A stretch of DNA of 45,219 bases. It comes from Nitrospira sp. Its GTDB lineage: Bacteria; Nitrospirota; Nitrospiria; Nitrospirales; Nitrospiraceae. The notes beneath the pieces were generated by a model. That model saw only the letters and a program-made list of their open reading frames with translations, was not told the DNA's origin and did not search any database. The position numbers and the translations under genes are program-made. Location of the stretch: assembly GCA_016873395.1 (NCBI GenBank), contig VGXG01000019.1, forward strand, positions 1 to 45,219. Direction: 5' to 3'. Numbering within the stretch: position 1 is the first letter of the stretch; the number at the start of each line of letters is the position of its first letter. Of the stretch, positions 8,023-16,578 are shown piece by piece.

Positions 8023-9384
8023 TCAATGAGACAAGCTGACTTCTTCTGCGGAAGGTCTCACCAGGCCCCGTCCCGCCGCGCCAGGGCCTGACTCTCGGAG
8101 CACCTCTCTGATCAGGTCGAGACTCCGCCTGATCGCTCCCTGGTTCTCCGACACGACCTGTCTGGCCGCTTCTCCCATCCTTTGCAGGGTGGAGCGATCG
8201 CGCAGGAGCTTCGCCATCTGGCCGGCAAGCTCGCCTCCGGTCTGAACCATCATGGCGCCCCCTGCTCCGAGGAGCAGGCCCGCCACCTCCGCACAATGGT
8301 CCGTGTGGGGCCCGAAGAAGACCGCCCTACCCCATTGCGCCGGCTCCAGAAGATTATGGCCCCCGACCGGAACCAGCGTGCCTCCGACGAATGACAGGAC
8401 GGCCAGGCGATAGACCGACGCCAGTTCTCCACGCGTGTCCAGAATGATGACGCGTGGGCCGCCGCCCGCAACGGAACCTTGCCCCTTGTGTCCAAGCCGG
8501 CTCCGGAGGATCGCTGCCAACCCCTTCTGCCGGACCGCCGCTTCCACCTCCGCTGTCCGTTCGATGTGTCGTGGCGCCAGCAGCAACACCAGCCGAGGAA
8601 ATTCCCTCCGGAGTGTTTCGTAACAGGACAGGACCTGCTCCTCTTCGACAGGATGAGTGCTCCCGGCTACGATCAGCTCTTCTTCTTGAGCAAGTCCCAG
8701 CAGGTCTCTTGTCAGGCCCTCTCCCGCCGGCGACGGCCGCGGTTGATCGAACTTGATGTTGCCGGTCCTGGCCACACGCGAGGGTGGCGCACCCATTGCT
8801 ACGATCCGCTCGACATCCCGCTCGGACTGCATCAGGCACAGGGTCAGGGTATCAAGCACTTGCTTCATGAACGGCCTGATCAACTGATACCGCCTGAACG
8901 AGCGCGAGGACAGGCGGCCGTTGACCAGGATTGCCGGCACGCCCCGGCGAGCGAGGATCCGCAGCAGATTCGGCCAGAGCTCTGTCTCGACGAAGAAAAA
9001 CGCCTTCGGGTTCAGGCGGTCCACCACCCGGGTCACTGTCCAAGGAAAATCCAGCGGAGCGTAGCAATGGTCCGCGATGCCTGCCAGCCTCTGCTCGACC
9101 GCTTCACGTCCGGTCTCGGTAACCGTCGAGACTACCAGCCGATGCTTCGGATACTGACGGTGTAGCTCACGTACAAGCGGCGCCGCTGCCACCACCTCAC
9201 CGAGGGAAACCGCGTGCACCCACAGAACCGGTCGGCTCGCCGGATGGCCGTCCGGCGGAAATTCTCTCGGCAGAAACCCTACACGACTGATAAGACCTCG
9301 CCGACAGCGTCTCTTGGCGAGCAGGACCATCAAAATGACGGGAGAGGCCAGGACTAAGAGAACATTATAGGCGAGGTACCACAT
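8023..9384 (-). CDS. waaA: 3-deoxy-D-manno-octulosonic acid (Kdo) transferase
   Basis: WaaA (KdtA) transfers Kdo from CMP-Kdo to lipid IVA, linking lipid A to the core. The 453-residue protein has an N-terminal membrane segment (residues 2-23). WVHAVSLGEVVAAAPLV follows at about 55-71, with the catalytic Glu63 in S-x-G-E, then YAPLDFPWTVTRVVDRL, FVETELWPNLL and ILVNGRLSSRSFRRY. The C-terminal GT30 donor domain has STHPVEEEQVL and VGGHNLLEPAQWG. Whether it adds one or two Kdo residues cannot be told from sequence. It lies directly upstream of lpxK and downstream of the DUF374 acyltransferase, with a repeat between. Confidence 0.93.
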   Translation of the reverse strand: MWYLAYNVLLVLASPVILMVLLAKRRCRRGLISRVGFLPREFPPDGHPASRPVLWVHAVSLGEVVAAAPLVRELHRQYPKHRLVVSTVTETGREAVEQRLAGIADHCYAPLDFPWTVTRVVDRLNPKAFFFVETELWPNLLRILARRGVPAILVNGRLSSRSFRRYQLIRPFMKQVLDTLTLCLMQSERDVERIVAMGAPPSRVARTGNIKFDQPRPSPAGEGLTRDLLGLAQEEELIVAGSTHPVEEEQVLSCYETLRREFPRLVLLLAPRHIERTAEVEAAVRQKGLAAILRSRLGHKGQGSVAGGGPRVIILDTRGELASVYRLAVLSFVGGTLVPVGGHNLLEPAQWGRAVFFGPHTDHCAEVAGLLLGAGGAMMVQTGGELAGQMAKLLRDRSTLQRMGEAARQVVSENQGAIRRSLDLIREVLRESGPGAAGRGLVRPSAEEVSLSH

Positions 9385-9396
9385 TGCTAACCGGCG

Positions 9397-9488
9397 AGAC
9401 GTGAGAAGGGAGAAGAAGAAGGTGCTGTCGCGCCTCCCACGTCACGCTTCACTTTTTACTCCTTACGCCTCACCCCTCACGCATCACC
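9397..9488. repeat. Iterated-word palindrome, GTGAGG/GTAAGG class
   Basis: Left arm 9397-9423 has GTGAGAAGGGAGAAGAAG. Right arm 9439-9486 has CTCCTTACGCCTCACC and CCTCACGCATCACC. The right arm supplies the last residues (MREG) and the stop of the acyltransferase gene. Confidence 0.65.
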
Positions 9489-10137
9489 TCTTCATCGGCC
9501 TGCGCGGTGATCCGGTTCAGGGCGTCCTCCAGCTCACGACGCTTGGCTTCCTGCTCGGCCTCCGTCGCATCAGGTGCCACCCGGATCGGCGTTCCCCAGA
9601 GGAAGAGCCCTCGGCCGGCCGGATAGGGGACCAGGAAGCGATCCCAACTCGCGAAGACTTTTTTTTTGAGCAGCTGAACGTCAGGGGCAGGATGGGCAGT
9701 CCCGTCGCCTTGGCCAGTTGGACCACGCCGGGCTGGGCCGCCTGCCGCGGGCCCTTGGGCCCGTCCGGCGTGACCACCAGATCCACACCGGATCGTCCCA
9801 GCCGGATCAATTGCCGGAGCGCCTCGACTCCGCCCCTGGTCGTGGAGCCCCGCACCGCCTGGAACCCGAAGCGGGCGACGATCCGATGGATCAACTCGCC
9901 GTCCCGATGCTGGCTGATGAGGATATGCGCCTGGCTCCCTCGATAGGCCAGCGGCATCATGAGCTGCCGTCCGTGCCAAAAGGCAATGATCACCCGCTCA
10001 CCCTGCCGGTACAGCCGGTCCACCACCTCGGCGCCTTCCGTCCTGATGCGGATGGCCCGGCCCAGCAGCCGGATCAGCCCTGCGCCGATCGGCGGGAGCA
10101 GCGTCAGTTTCAGCCAATTCATCAAAAATTTACCCAT
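9470..10137 (-). CDS. DUF374 lysophospholipid-type acyltransferase, -1 frameshift at an A9 run
   Basis: A member of the LPLAT/DUF374 family, which in LPS clusters is thought to acylate a lipid A or phospholipid intermediate. The first frame encodes MGKFLMNWLKLTLLPPIGAG, FWHGRQLMMPL (catalytic His), SQHRDGELIHRIVARFGFQA, VRGSTTRGG and VVTPDGPKGPRQAAQ, up to PLTFSCSKKK (residue 160). The family then continues in the -1 frame as VFASWDRFLVPYPAGRGLFL WGTPIRV. The switch falls on nine consecutive A residues on the coding strand (9659-9667). With a -1 slip the product is 222 residues, a normal length. Without it, the original frame adds 46 unrelated residues and stops at 9517. This may be transcriptional slippage, a real mutation or a homopolymer error. 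Confidence 0.75.
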
Positions 10138-10200
10138 TGATTCATTGGTTCATTGAATCATTGCAGAATCGAACAATCACTCAATCGTCAATGCGCCAAT
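10137..10200. repeat. Iterated-word palindrome, ATTGA class
   Basis: Left arm holds CATTGATTCATTGGTTCATT and GAATCATTG. Right arm holds AATCACTCAATCGTCAATG. The msbA stop codon (10188-10190) lies in the right arm. Confidence 0.65.
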
Positions 10201-11927
10201 TCCTGGGCCTGGAACTGGATCGCGTGCAGTCGCTGGTAGAGTCCGCCGCGCTGTAGCAGCTCGGCGTGCGTGCCGGTCTCCGCCACACGGCCACGGTCTA
10301 GGACAACGATCCGGTCCGCGTTCTGCACCGTCGAAAGCCGGTGCGCAATGACCAGGGTGGTCCGGTGTTTCATCAGATTGGCCAACGCGAGCTGGACGAT
10401 CCGCTCCGACTCGGAATCCAGCGAGGAGGTCGCCTCGTCCAGGATCAGAATCGGGGGGTCCCGCAGGAGGGCACGAGCGATCGCCAGCCGTTGTCGTTCC
10501 CCTCCTGACAATTTGACCCCGTTCTCTCCGATGAGCGTCGCATAGCCCGCCGGCAGGCGCTGGATGAAGTCATGCGCATAGGCCTGCTTCGCCGCCTCGA
10601 TCACCTGCTCATCCGTGGCCCCCGCCCGTCCGTAGGCGATGTTGTTGCGGACGCTCTCATCGAACAGCACCGTCTCCTGCGACACGATCCCGATCTGCCG
10701 GCGGAGGGAAACCAGTGTGCAGTCCCGGATATTCTGTCCATCGATGAGAACCGTCCCTTCGGTCGGATCGTAGAAGCGCGGCACCAGGCTGACGAGCGTG
10801 GTCTTCCCGCTCCCGCTGCTGCCCACCAGGGCCATGATCTTACCTGTTTCAACCGTGAGGGAAACGTCGGTGAGTGCCGGTCGTTCGCTCCCTTCATACT
10901 GGAACGTCACGTGCCTGAACTCCAGCGCACGATTGATGGGGGGGAGTTCTTTACGGCCCTTGTCCAACGCCTGTTCGGTTTGAAGATCCATCATTTCGAA
11001 GACCCGCTCGGCGGCCGAGAGCGCCTGCTGGATCGTATTGTTCGCCCCGGACAGCCGGCGGATCGGGGTATAGGCCATGAACATGGCCGTGAGAAAGGAA
11101 AAGAAGGCGCCCGGTGTCATCGCACCGTGGATGACCAGATAGCCCCCGTACCAGATGATGGCCGCCACTCCCACCACGCCGATGACTTCCATGTGGGAAG
11201 AAGCCAAGGAGGACACCTGGATCGATTTCATCAGAGTCCGAAGATAGGCTTTGTTGCTGTCCCGGAACCGACCTGCTTCGGCTTCCTCACGCCCGAAGGC
11301 TTTCACAACCCTGATCCCGGCGAGGGTCTCCTGCAGCAGAGAATTCATATCGGCAACCTTCTCCTGCCCGCTCGTCGCCAACCTTCTCAGACGCTGTCCC
11401 ATCCGGACCATGGTGTAAGTCGAGAGCGGGATCACGACGGCGGAGGCGGCGGCCAGTTTCCAGTTCTGGTAGAAAATCACGCCGAGCATGGCAAGAAAGG
11501 TTAGGCCCTGCTGAAAGAGATCCTTGAGGACCCCCGCGACGGCGTTGGCCATCAGGCTCACATCGTTGGCGATGCGAGACATGAGGCGCCCCGTGGTGTT
11601 GGCATCATGGAACCTGACCGGCAGACACATGAACTGGAAGAACAGTTCCTGGCGCACGTCGGCCACCGCCTGATTACCCACGTAGTTCATCAAATAGCTC
11701 TGCCCATAGTTGAACACGCCCTTCAGTACCGCGACAACCATGATGGCGACCGGCAGGACCATCAGCATCCATTCATCTTTCTTGATGAAGATATCGTCCA
11801 GCACGGGGCGGACCAGCCAGGCGTAGGCTCCGGTCATCCCCGCCACGAGGGCGGAGCAGACAAAGGCTGCAGCCAGGCGGGCCCGGTACCGCATCAGGTA
11901 GCGAAGGAGCCGGAGAAACAACTTCAT
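10188..11927 (-). CDS. msbA: Lipid A export ABC transporter, MsbA-type
   Basis: A half-transporter (579 residues) that flips lipid A-core across the inner membrane using ATP. The N-terminal transmembrane domain has six hydrophobic helices (about residues 15-310). The nucleotide-binding domain follows: Walker A GSSGSGKTTLVS, signature LSGGERQRLAIARALL, Walker B ILILDEATSSLD and the H-loop VIAHRLSTV. I chose the ATG at 11927, because it forms an ATGA overlap with the lpxB stop and opens with MKLFLRLLRYLMRYRARLAA. The longer frame to 12167 is only lpxB read in another frame. The context within lpx/waa genes supports lipid A as cargo. The stop lies in a palindromic repeat. Confidence 0.92.
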   Translation of the reverse strand: MKLFLRLLRYLMRYRARLAAAFVCSALVAGMTGAYAWLVRPVLDDIFIKKDEWMLMVLPVAIMVVAVLKGVFNYGQSYLMNYVGNQAVADVRQELFFQFMCLPVRFHDANTTGRLMSRIANDVSLMANAVAGVLKDLFQQGLTFLAMLGVIFYQNWKLAAASAVVIPLSTYTMVRMGQRLRRLATSGQEKVADMNSLLQETLAGIRVVKAFGREEAEAGRFRDSNKAYLRTLMKSIQVSSLASSHMEVIGVVGVAAIIWYGGYLVIHGAMTPGAFFSFLTAMFMAYTPIRRLSGANNTIQQALSAAERVFEMMDLQTEQALDKGRKELPPINRALEFRHVTFQYEGSERPALTDVSLTVETGKIMALVGSSGSGKTTLVSLVPRFYDPTEGTVLIDGQNIRDCTLVSLRRQIGIVSQETVLFDESVRNNIAYGRAGATDEQVIEAAKQAYAHDFIQRLPAGYATLIGENGVKLSGGERQRLAIARALLRDPPILILDEATSSLDSESERIVQLALANLMKHRTTLVIAHRLSTVQNADRIVVLDRGRVAETGTHAELLQRGGLYQRLHAIQFQAQELAH

Positions 11928-13054
11928 GCCGCGCACTCCGCGAGAATGAGTTCCGCCGCTCGCCGCGAAGCCCCCGGTTCCCCGAGCTGTTCCCGAACGA
12001 TGCGCAAGGCCGCACGCATCTCGTTGTACGCCGCCTGGTCGTGCAGCAGCCGCCTGGCTTCTCCCGCAAGACGCTCGCCGGTCGCGTCTTGCTGGATGAG
12101 TTCGGGGATGATCCTGCGGCCGGCGACGATGTTCACTAATCCGATGCAATCGACCGTGATCAGCCACCGGGCAATCCAGTAGGTCAGCCAGGAGGCGTGG
12201 TACACCAGGACTATGGGGGTGCCGATCACGGCTGCCTGCAGCGTTGCGGTCCCAGAGGCGACCAACAGCAGGTCGGAGGCCGCCATGACTTCGTTCGGCT
12301 GATCCGGCAAGGTCTTGACCTTCACTGTCGTCCCGGCAGATAGTTCTTCGATGAGCTCCGCACTGATGGACGAGGCTTGGGCAACAAGAAATTGTATCCC
12401 GGCATCCTCACGAGCCAGCCGGGCGGCCGCTTCCAGCATCATCGGCAGCAGAGCGCGGACCTCTTTCTCACGACTCCCCGGCAAGAGGCCGATCACGCGC
12501 GTGGCCCCTTCGACTCCGAACCGCTTGCGGAGTTCAGCCCGGTCATAAGAAGGAGCCACCGCATCCAGCAAAGGATGCCCGACAAAGTCACACCGGATTC
12601 CGGCCCGCCGGTACAGCGCCTCCTCAAACGGCAGAATCACAATCATGTGGTCCACCACCCGCGCAATCAGACGAATCCGGCTACCGTGCCAGGCCCAGAT
12701 CTGCGGAGCGATGTAATAGAAAACCCGGTGCCCGGCCTTCTTGGCTGTCCGGGCAAGCCGCAGGTTCAACCCGGGGTTGTCGATGAAGACCACGGCGTCG
12801 AGGGGATTCTCGCGCAGGAAGCGGGCGAGGGTCCGGTACGTGCACACCGCCGCGCGGAGCTGCGCCAGGCCCACCATGCCCATCGCATCCAGTCGCTCGA
12901 TGCCCCGGACCAGACGCACGCCAGCCGCCTTCATCTTGCCCCCCCCTACCCCAAGCAGTTCAACGTCTGGCCTGAGCGTCCGGATGGCCCTGGCGAGACT
13001 CGCGCCGTGCAAGTCGCCCGAGGTTTCGCCAGTGATGATCAGAATGCGTGGCAT
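11924..13054 (-). CDS. lpxB: Lipid-A-disaccharide synthase
   Basis: LpxB (GT19) condenses UDP-2,3-diacylglucosamine with lipid X to give the lipid A disaccharide on the cytoplasmic side of the membrane. The 376-residue protein opens with MPRILIITGETSGDLHGASL, the family signature. It continues with GVGGGKMKAAG, VVFIDNPGLNLRLA and YIAPQIWAWHGSRIRLI. The C-terminal part has LPGSREKEVRALLPMMLEAA and LLLVASGTATLQAAVIGTP. It overlaps msbA by 4 bp. Upstream a palindromic repeat separates it from the Gfo/Idh oxidoreductase. Confidence 0.95.
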   Translation of the reverse strand: MPRILIITGETSGDLHGASLARAIRTLRPDVELLGVGGGKMKAAGVRLVRGIERLDAMGMVGLAQLRAAVCTYRTLARFLRENPLDAVVFIDNPGLNLRLARTAKKAGHRVFYYIAPQIWAWHGSRIRLIARVVDHMIVILPFEEALYRRAGIRCDFVGHPLLDAVAPSYDRAELRKRFGVEGATRVIGLLPGSREKEVRALLPMMLEAAARLAREDAGIQFLVAQASSISAELIEELSAGTTVKVKTLPDQPNEVMAASDLLLVASGTATLQAAVIGTPIVLVYHASWLTYWIARWLITVDCIGLVNIVAGRRIIPELIQQDATGERLAGEARRLLHDQAAYNEMRAALRIVREQLGEPGASRRAAELILAECAA

Positions 13055-13064
13055 GGCTATGACT

Positions 13065-13162
13065 GTTAGGGGTAAGGCGTAAGGTGTAAGGAGCGCCGAG
13101 GAACTTCGACTGAACCACGTTCTTCTCCCAGCACCTCACCCCTCACACTTTACCCCTCACGG
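13065..13162. repeat. Iterated-word palindrome, GTAAGG class
   Basis: Left arm 13065-13092 reads GGGGTAAGGCGTAAGGTGTA. Right arm 13132-13162 reads CACCTCACCCCTCACACTTT followed by ACCCCTCAC. The oxidoreductase stop (13157) is inside the right arm. Confidence 0.7.
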
Positions 13163-14110
13163 TTCCTTGTGGCGCTGGACGAAAGCTCCGATGGCATCCA
13201 ACACCTGATAGGCCAGGTCCAGGGCCGCGACCCCGTCCTCGCCGGAGACGAGAGGCCTGGCCCCGTTCGCGATCGCGTGGAGGAAGGCTTCCAACTCCAG
13301 CTTGAGCGGCTCCTCATCGCCGCCGCGCACTTCCTCCACCTCGATCGTCGGGCGCGCTCCGGAGTCGCCCACCCGACGGCAGATGGCTCCTCGACGAGTC
13401 TGGTAATCGACGGAGATGTACGCGTCGCGCTGAAACAACCGGAGCCTTCGCATGCGGGTCATCGAAACGCGGCTGGCGGTCAGGTTCGCGACGCACCCGC
13501 TTGCGAACGAGACCCGGGCGTTGGCGATGTCTATTTTGGGGGTCAGGACGGGCACCCCGGCGGCGCGGACCTCCTCGACCGGTCCCGGCTGGAACGACAA
13601 GACCATGTCCAGGTCGTGGATCATCAGATCCAGCACCACGTCCACGTCGGTGCCGCGCTCACCGAAGGGGCTCAAGCGGTGACATTCGATGAAGCCCGGA
13701 CGCCCGACGTAAGGCCGCACCGCCCGGATCGCCGGATTGAACCGCTCGACGTGACCGATCTGCAACAGGCGCTGCCGGCGGCGGGCCGCTTCCACCAGCT
13801 CGCGGCCCTCCGCCACGGTGACCGCGATCGGCTTTTCCACGAGAACATGAACGCCGGCTTCCAGGCACGCCGTCACAACCGCATGATGCGCTGAGGTCGG
13901 CACCGCCACGCTGACTGCGTCCACCTGTCCCAGCAGGACGGCCGACTGCGCATAACCGGGCACCTGGTGCCGCTCCCCGATCAGCCTGGCTCGCTCGGCA
14001 TCAACATCGGCGACCCCGACCAGCGTCGCTTGGGGCAGCCCGGCGTAGAGACGCGCATGGTGCTGCCCCAGGTGCCCCACGCCGATCACGCCGACCCGCA
14101 GGGGTTTCAC
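13157..14110 (-). CDS. Gfo/Idh/MocA-family NAD(P)-dependent oxidoreductase
   Basis: A 317-residue sugar-type oxidoreductase. The Rossmann fold opens with VGVIGVGHLGQHHARLYAG (residues 6-24). ADVDAERA follows, then VLVEKPIAV (about 89-97) with the conserved EKP lysine, and HVERFNPAIRAVRPYV in the substrate domain. Genes like this often sit between lpxA/lpxI and lpxB; some homologues (GnnA) oxidise UDP-GlcNAc to make 3-amino lipid A, but the partner aminotransferase GnnB is not next to it here, so the substrate is unknown. It starts at GTG 14110, overlapping the lpxI stop (GTGA). The stop lies in a palindromic repeat. Confidence 0.85.
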   Translation of the reverse strand: MKPLRVGVIGVGHLGQHHARLYAGLPQATLVGVADVDAERARLIGERHQVPGYAQSAVLLGQVDAVSVAVPTSAHHAVVTACLEAGVHVLVEKPIAVTVAEGRELVEAARRRQRLLQIGHVERFNPAIRAVRPYVGRPGFIECHRLSPFGERGTDVDVVLDLMIHDLDMVLSFQPGPVEEVRAAGVPVLTPKIDIANARVSFASGCVANLTASRVSMTRMRRLRLFQRDAYISVDYQTRRGAICRRVGDSGARPTIEVEEVRGGDEEPLKLELEAFLHAIANGARPLVSGEDGVAALDLAYQVLDAIGAFVQRHKEP

Positions 14111-14982
14111 GGCTCCTGATCACCAGCCAGCCCGACGATCGCGATGCCGGCCTGCTCGGCGCGGCGGAGCGTCTCATCACGGTCCAGGAGAACACTCCGG
14201 CCCGCTTCCAAAGCCAGCGCGGCGGCCTTAACCGATTCCATGGTCTCGATCGTGGCAGGCCCCACCGCCGGGAGATCGAACCGCAGGTCTTGCTGCGGCT
14301 TGCTGCGCTTGACCACCGCCGCCCCGAGCCCGGCGAGAGTCCCGCCGCGACGGATCGTCTCGTCCGTCCCTTCCACCGCTTCGACCGCCACCACGACTCG
14401 GTCTTTCACGACCACACACTGGCCGATATCGAGCCGGCCGATTTCCTTTGCCATCTCCCATCCATACCGGATGTCCTCCCATTCCTTCTTGCTGGGACGG
14501 CGAGCCGTAAGCGAGCCCTCCTCGACCAGGATCCCCCGAAGCCCGAAAATGGACTCGCGAACCTGGATGCCCTCGCGCTCCAGCTCCGCCGCCATCTCAC
14601 GCAGAATGCCATCATCCTTCCAATGCTTGAGCCGGCTGAAGAGCGCCAGCGCCCGCAAATCCGGCATGACGGTGGTAAAGACGTGCGTCTTCTTGATACC
14701 GCCGAGCATCACGGTCCGCCGTACGCCGTCTTCCTTGAGCGCCTGCAGCAACTTGTTGAACTGTCCGATTTTGACCCAGTGAATGCGATCGACATGCTGT
14801 TCCAATTCCGGTTCGGTCTCTCCGATATGGGCCACCGCTGACACCGTGAAGCCTAAGCGCCGGACGTTATCGGCAAAAATAATCGGAAACCGCCCGTTGC
14901 CCGCGATCAGGCCGATCCGCTCGCCGGGCTCCGCCGGTTTTACTTCCTGACGTGATGGCTCGCCCACGAGCTTAGTCCTCAT
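14107..14982 (-). CDS. lpxI: UDP-2,3-diacylglucosamine diphosphatase, LpxI type
   Basis: LpxI hydrolyses UDP-2,3-diacylglucosamine to lipid X and UMP; it is the alternative to LpxH found in many non-gammaproteobacteria. The product has 291 residues. IGLIAGNGRFPIIFADNVRR (about 23-42) matches the N-terminal domain, then RTVMLGGIKKTHVF and VEAVEGTDETIRRGG. The C-terminal catalytic motif FDLPAVGPATIETM contains the conserved Asp. I chose ATG 14982, which overlaps the end of lpxA by 11 bp; the longer frame to 15135 is lpxA out of frame. No lpxH is seen in the window, consistent with LpxI doing this step. Confidence 0.93.
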   Translation of the reverse strand: MRTKLVGEPSRQEVKPAEPGERIGLIAGNGRFPIIFADNVRRLGFTVSAVAHIGETEPELEQHVDRIHWVKIGQFNKLLQALKEDGVRRTVMLGGIKKTHVFTTVMPDLRALALFSRLKHWKDDGILREMAAELEREGIQVRESIFGLRGILVEEGSLTARRPSKKEWEDIRYGWEMAKEIGRLDIGQCVVVKDRVVVAVEAVEGTDETIRRGGTLAGLGAAVVKRSKPQQDLRFDLPAVGPATIETMESVKAAALALEAGRSVLLDRDETLRRAEQAGIAIVGLAGDQEP

Positions 14983-15778
14983 CCTCCTGACCCTTCCCAA
15001 CCGACTGGCAGATGCCGCGCTTGGAGCCATCGAGAAACGCCAGCACCTCCAGCACGTCGGCGCTGTCTTTGAATTCCTCCCGCGCCAGCTTGATCGCTTC
15101 GGCCATCCGGTGCCCGGACCGGAACAGGACTTCATACGCCCGCTTCAGCATCGTGATCCGCTCGTTCGAGAACCCGTGCCGTTTGAGGCCGATCGAGTTC
15201 AACCCATACAGCTTCGCCCGGTACCCCCCCGCCGCGCGCATGAAGGGCGGCACGTCCCGTCCCACCGCCGAGCAGCCGCCGATCATCACGTAGGCTCCGA
15301 CGCGCACGAATTGATGGATGCCCACCAGCCCCCCGATGATCGCGTGGTCGCCGATCGTGATGTGCCCCGCCAGGGTCGCCGCGTTGGCCATGATGAGGTG
15401 GCTGCCCAGATGACAGTCGTGGGCCACGTGGACATAGGCCATCAGAAAATTGTGGTGCCCGATCGTGGTCTTCCCTCCTCCCGGCACGGTCCCTCGGTTC
15501 ACCGTGACGTATTCGCGCAGAATGTTGTCGTGACCGATCACCACGCGGGTCGGCTCGCCCTTGTATTGCAGATGCTGGGGCGGCGTCCCGATCGAGGCGT
15601 AGGGGTAAAGCTGGCACCGCTCTCCGATCTCGGTCCAGCCCTCCACATAGACATGGGAGATCAGGCGGGTCCCCCGCCCGATCTTCACATGCTCGCCGAT
15701 GACCGAGAAGGGTCCGATCTCGACATCATCGGCCAACTCGGCTTTCGGATGCACTACCGCCGTCGGATGAATCTGCAC
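14972..15778 (-). CDS. lpxA: Acyl-ACP--UDP-N-acetylglucosamine O-acyltransferase
   Basis: LpxA carries out the first lipid A step, adding a 3-hydroxyacyl chain to UDP-GlcNAc in the cytoplasm. The 268-residue product starts MQIHPTAVVHPKAELADDVE and shows hexapeptide repeats of the left-handed beta helix throughout residues 1-190. The catalytic histidine is His120 in YVHVAHDCHLG. IGGCSAVGRDVPPFMRAAG and the helical tail fit LpxA. It lies 97 nt downstream of fabZ, with a repeat between, and overlaps lpxI, so the order fabZ-lpxA-lpxI is one transcription unit. Confidence 0.96.
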   Translation of the reverse strand: MQIHPTAVVHPKAELADDVEIGPFSVIGEHVKIGRGTRLISHVYVEGWTEIGERCQLYPYASIGTPPQHLQYKGEPTRVVIGHDNILREYVTVNRGTVPGGGKTTIGHHNFLMAYVHVAHDCHLGSHLIMANAATLAGHITIGDHAIIGGLVGIHQFVRVGAYVMIGGCSAVGRDVPPFMRAAGGYRAKLYGLNSIGLKRHGFSNERITMLKRAYEVLFRSGHRMAEAIKLAREEFKDSADVLEVLAFLDGSKRGICQSVGKGQEDED

Positions 15779-15798
15779 AGCTACCCCCTAAGAAACGC

Positions 15799-15872
15799 CA
15801 CTCGTCATTCGTCACTCGTCATTCGTACCGAAAATCACCTGCGCCTCTTTCGAATGACGGATAACGAATGTC
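15799..15872. repeat. Iterated-word palindrome, GTCATTCGTCA class
   Basis: Left arm 15799-15826 repeats CTCGTCATTCGT twice. Right arm 15850-15872 reads TCGAATGACGGATAACGAAT. It fills the gap between lpxA and fabZ and does not enter either gene. Confidence 0.7.
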
Positions 15873-15875
15873 ACA

Positions 15876-16325
15876 TTACGCCTTTTCCGCCTGCTCTTCC
15901 GTGACCATCGCGGTCAGCTCGGCCTCGCAGACCAGTTCGGTCTCCACATAGGCCTTGGCCTGCATTTTCCAGAATGGAGGCCTGCGCTTCAGCACTTCGA
16001 TTTCAAAGCGCAGTTGATCGCCCGGCACCACCGGCTTACGGAACTTGGCTCCATCCACCCCCGTCAAGTACACCACGGGACGGCTCGTGGGCGGAAACGA
16101 CTTGAACGCCAACACGCCGCCTACCTGGGCCATCGCTTCGAGAATCAGCACGCCGGGCATGATCGGACGATCCGGAAAGTGTCCCTGGAAGAACGGCTCA
16201 TTGATCGTGACGTTCTTCAGTCCCACAATGCGCCGTCCCTCTTCCACTTCCTTGATGCGATCGACCAGCAAAAAGGGGTAACGATGGGGAAGGATCGCCC
16301 GGATCTCCCCGACCTCAATCGTCAT
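15876..16325 (-). CDS. fabZ: 3-hydroxyacyl-[acyl-carrier-protein] dehydratase
   Basis: FabZ dehydrates 3-hydroxyacyl-ACP in fatty acid elongation and competes with LpxA for 3-hydroxyacyl-ACP. With the start at ATG 16325 it has 149 residues, a normal length. That start is preceded by GGAGGGCGGGC, a strong ribosome binding site; the frame could extend six codons further. The hot-dog fold shows LPHRYPFLLVDRI (catalytic His), FQGHFPDRPIMPG and GVLILEAMAQVGG (catalytic Glu). YLTGVDGAKFRKPVVPGD completes the fold. It is next to lpxA, as in most Gram-negatives. Confidence 0.95.
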   Translation of the reverse strand: MTIEVGEIRAILPHRYPFLLVDRIKEVEEGRRIVGLKNVTINEPFFQGHFPDRPIMPGVLILEAMAQVGGVLAFKSFPPTSRPVVYLTGVDGAKFRKPVVPGDQLRFEIEVLKRRPPFWKMQAKAYVETELVCEAELTAMVTEEQAEKA

Positions 16326-16446
16326 GCCCGCCCTCCATACCAACCTTCGGTTGAACCGCCGGCCTCATTATCGCTTTATCGTATTCATGGCCGGCGGATA
16401 AAACCCACAAGTTGATTCTGTAGTCATACCAAGCTTGCTCGAGAGT

Positions 16447-16511
16447 CGTCAGTTTTCAGTCATCAGTCTTCAGTCATGAAACTGAGAACCGAAAACTGAG
16501 GACTGATAACC
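16447..16511. repeat. Iterated-word palindrome, CAGTCATCAGT class
   Basis: Left arm 16447-16477 reads CAGTTTTCAGTCATCAGTCT and TCAGTC. Right arm 16480-16511 reads ACTGAGAACCGAAAACTGAG and GACTGATAACC. It lies between fabZ and the first OmpH-like gene, where lpxD would be expected. Confidence 0.7.
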
Positions 16512-16578
16512 TCTCCTTTACTGTGAGCGGAGAGTTCTTTTGCTCCCAGTGATTCCTCTTCCGCCACAGCCCCCTATG

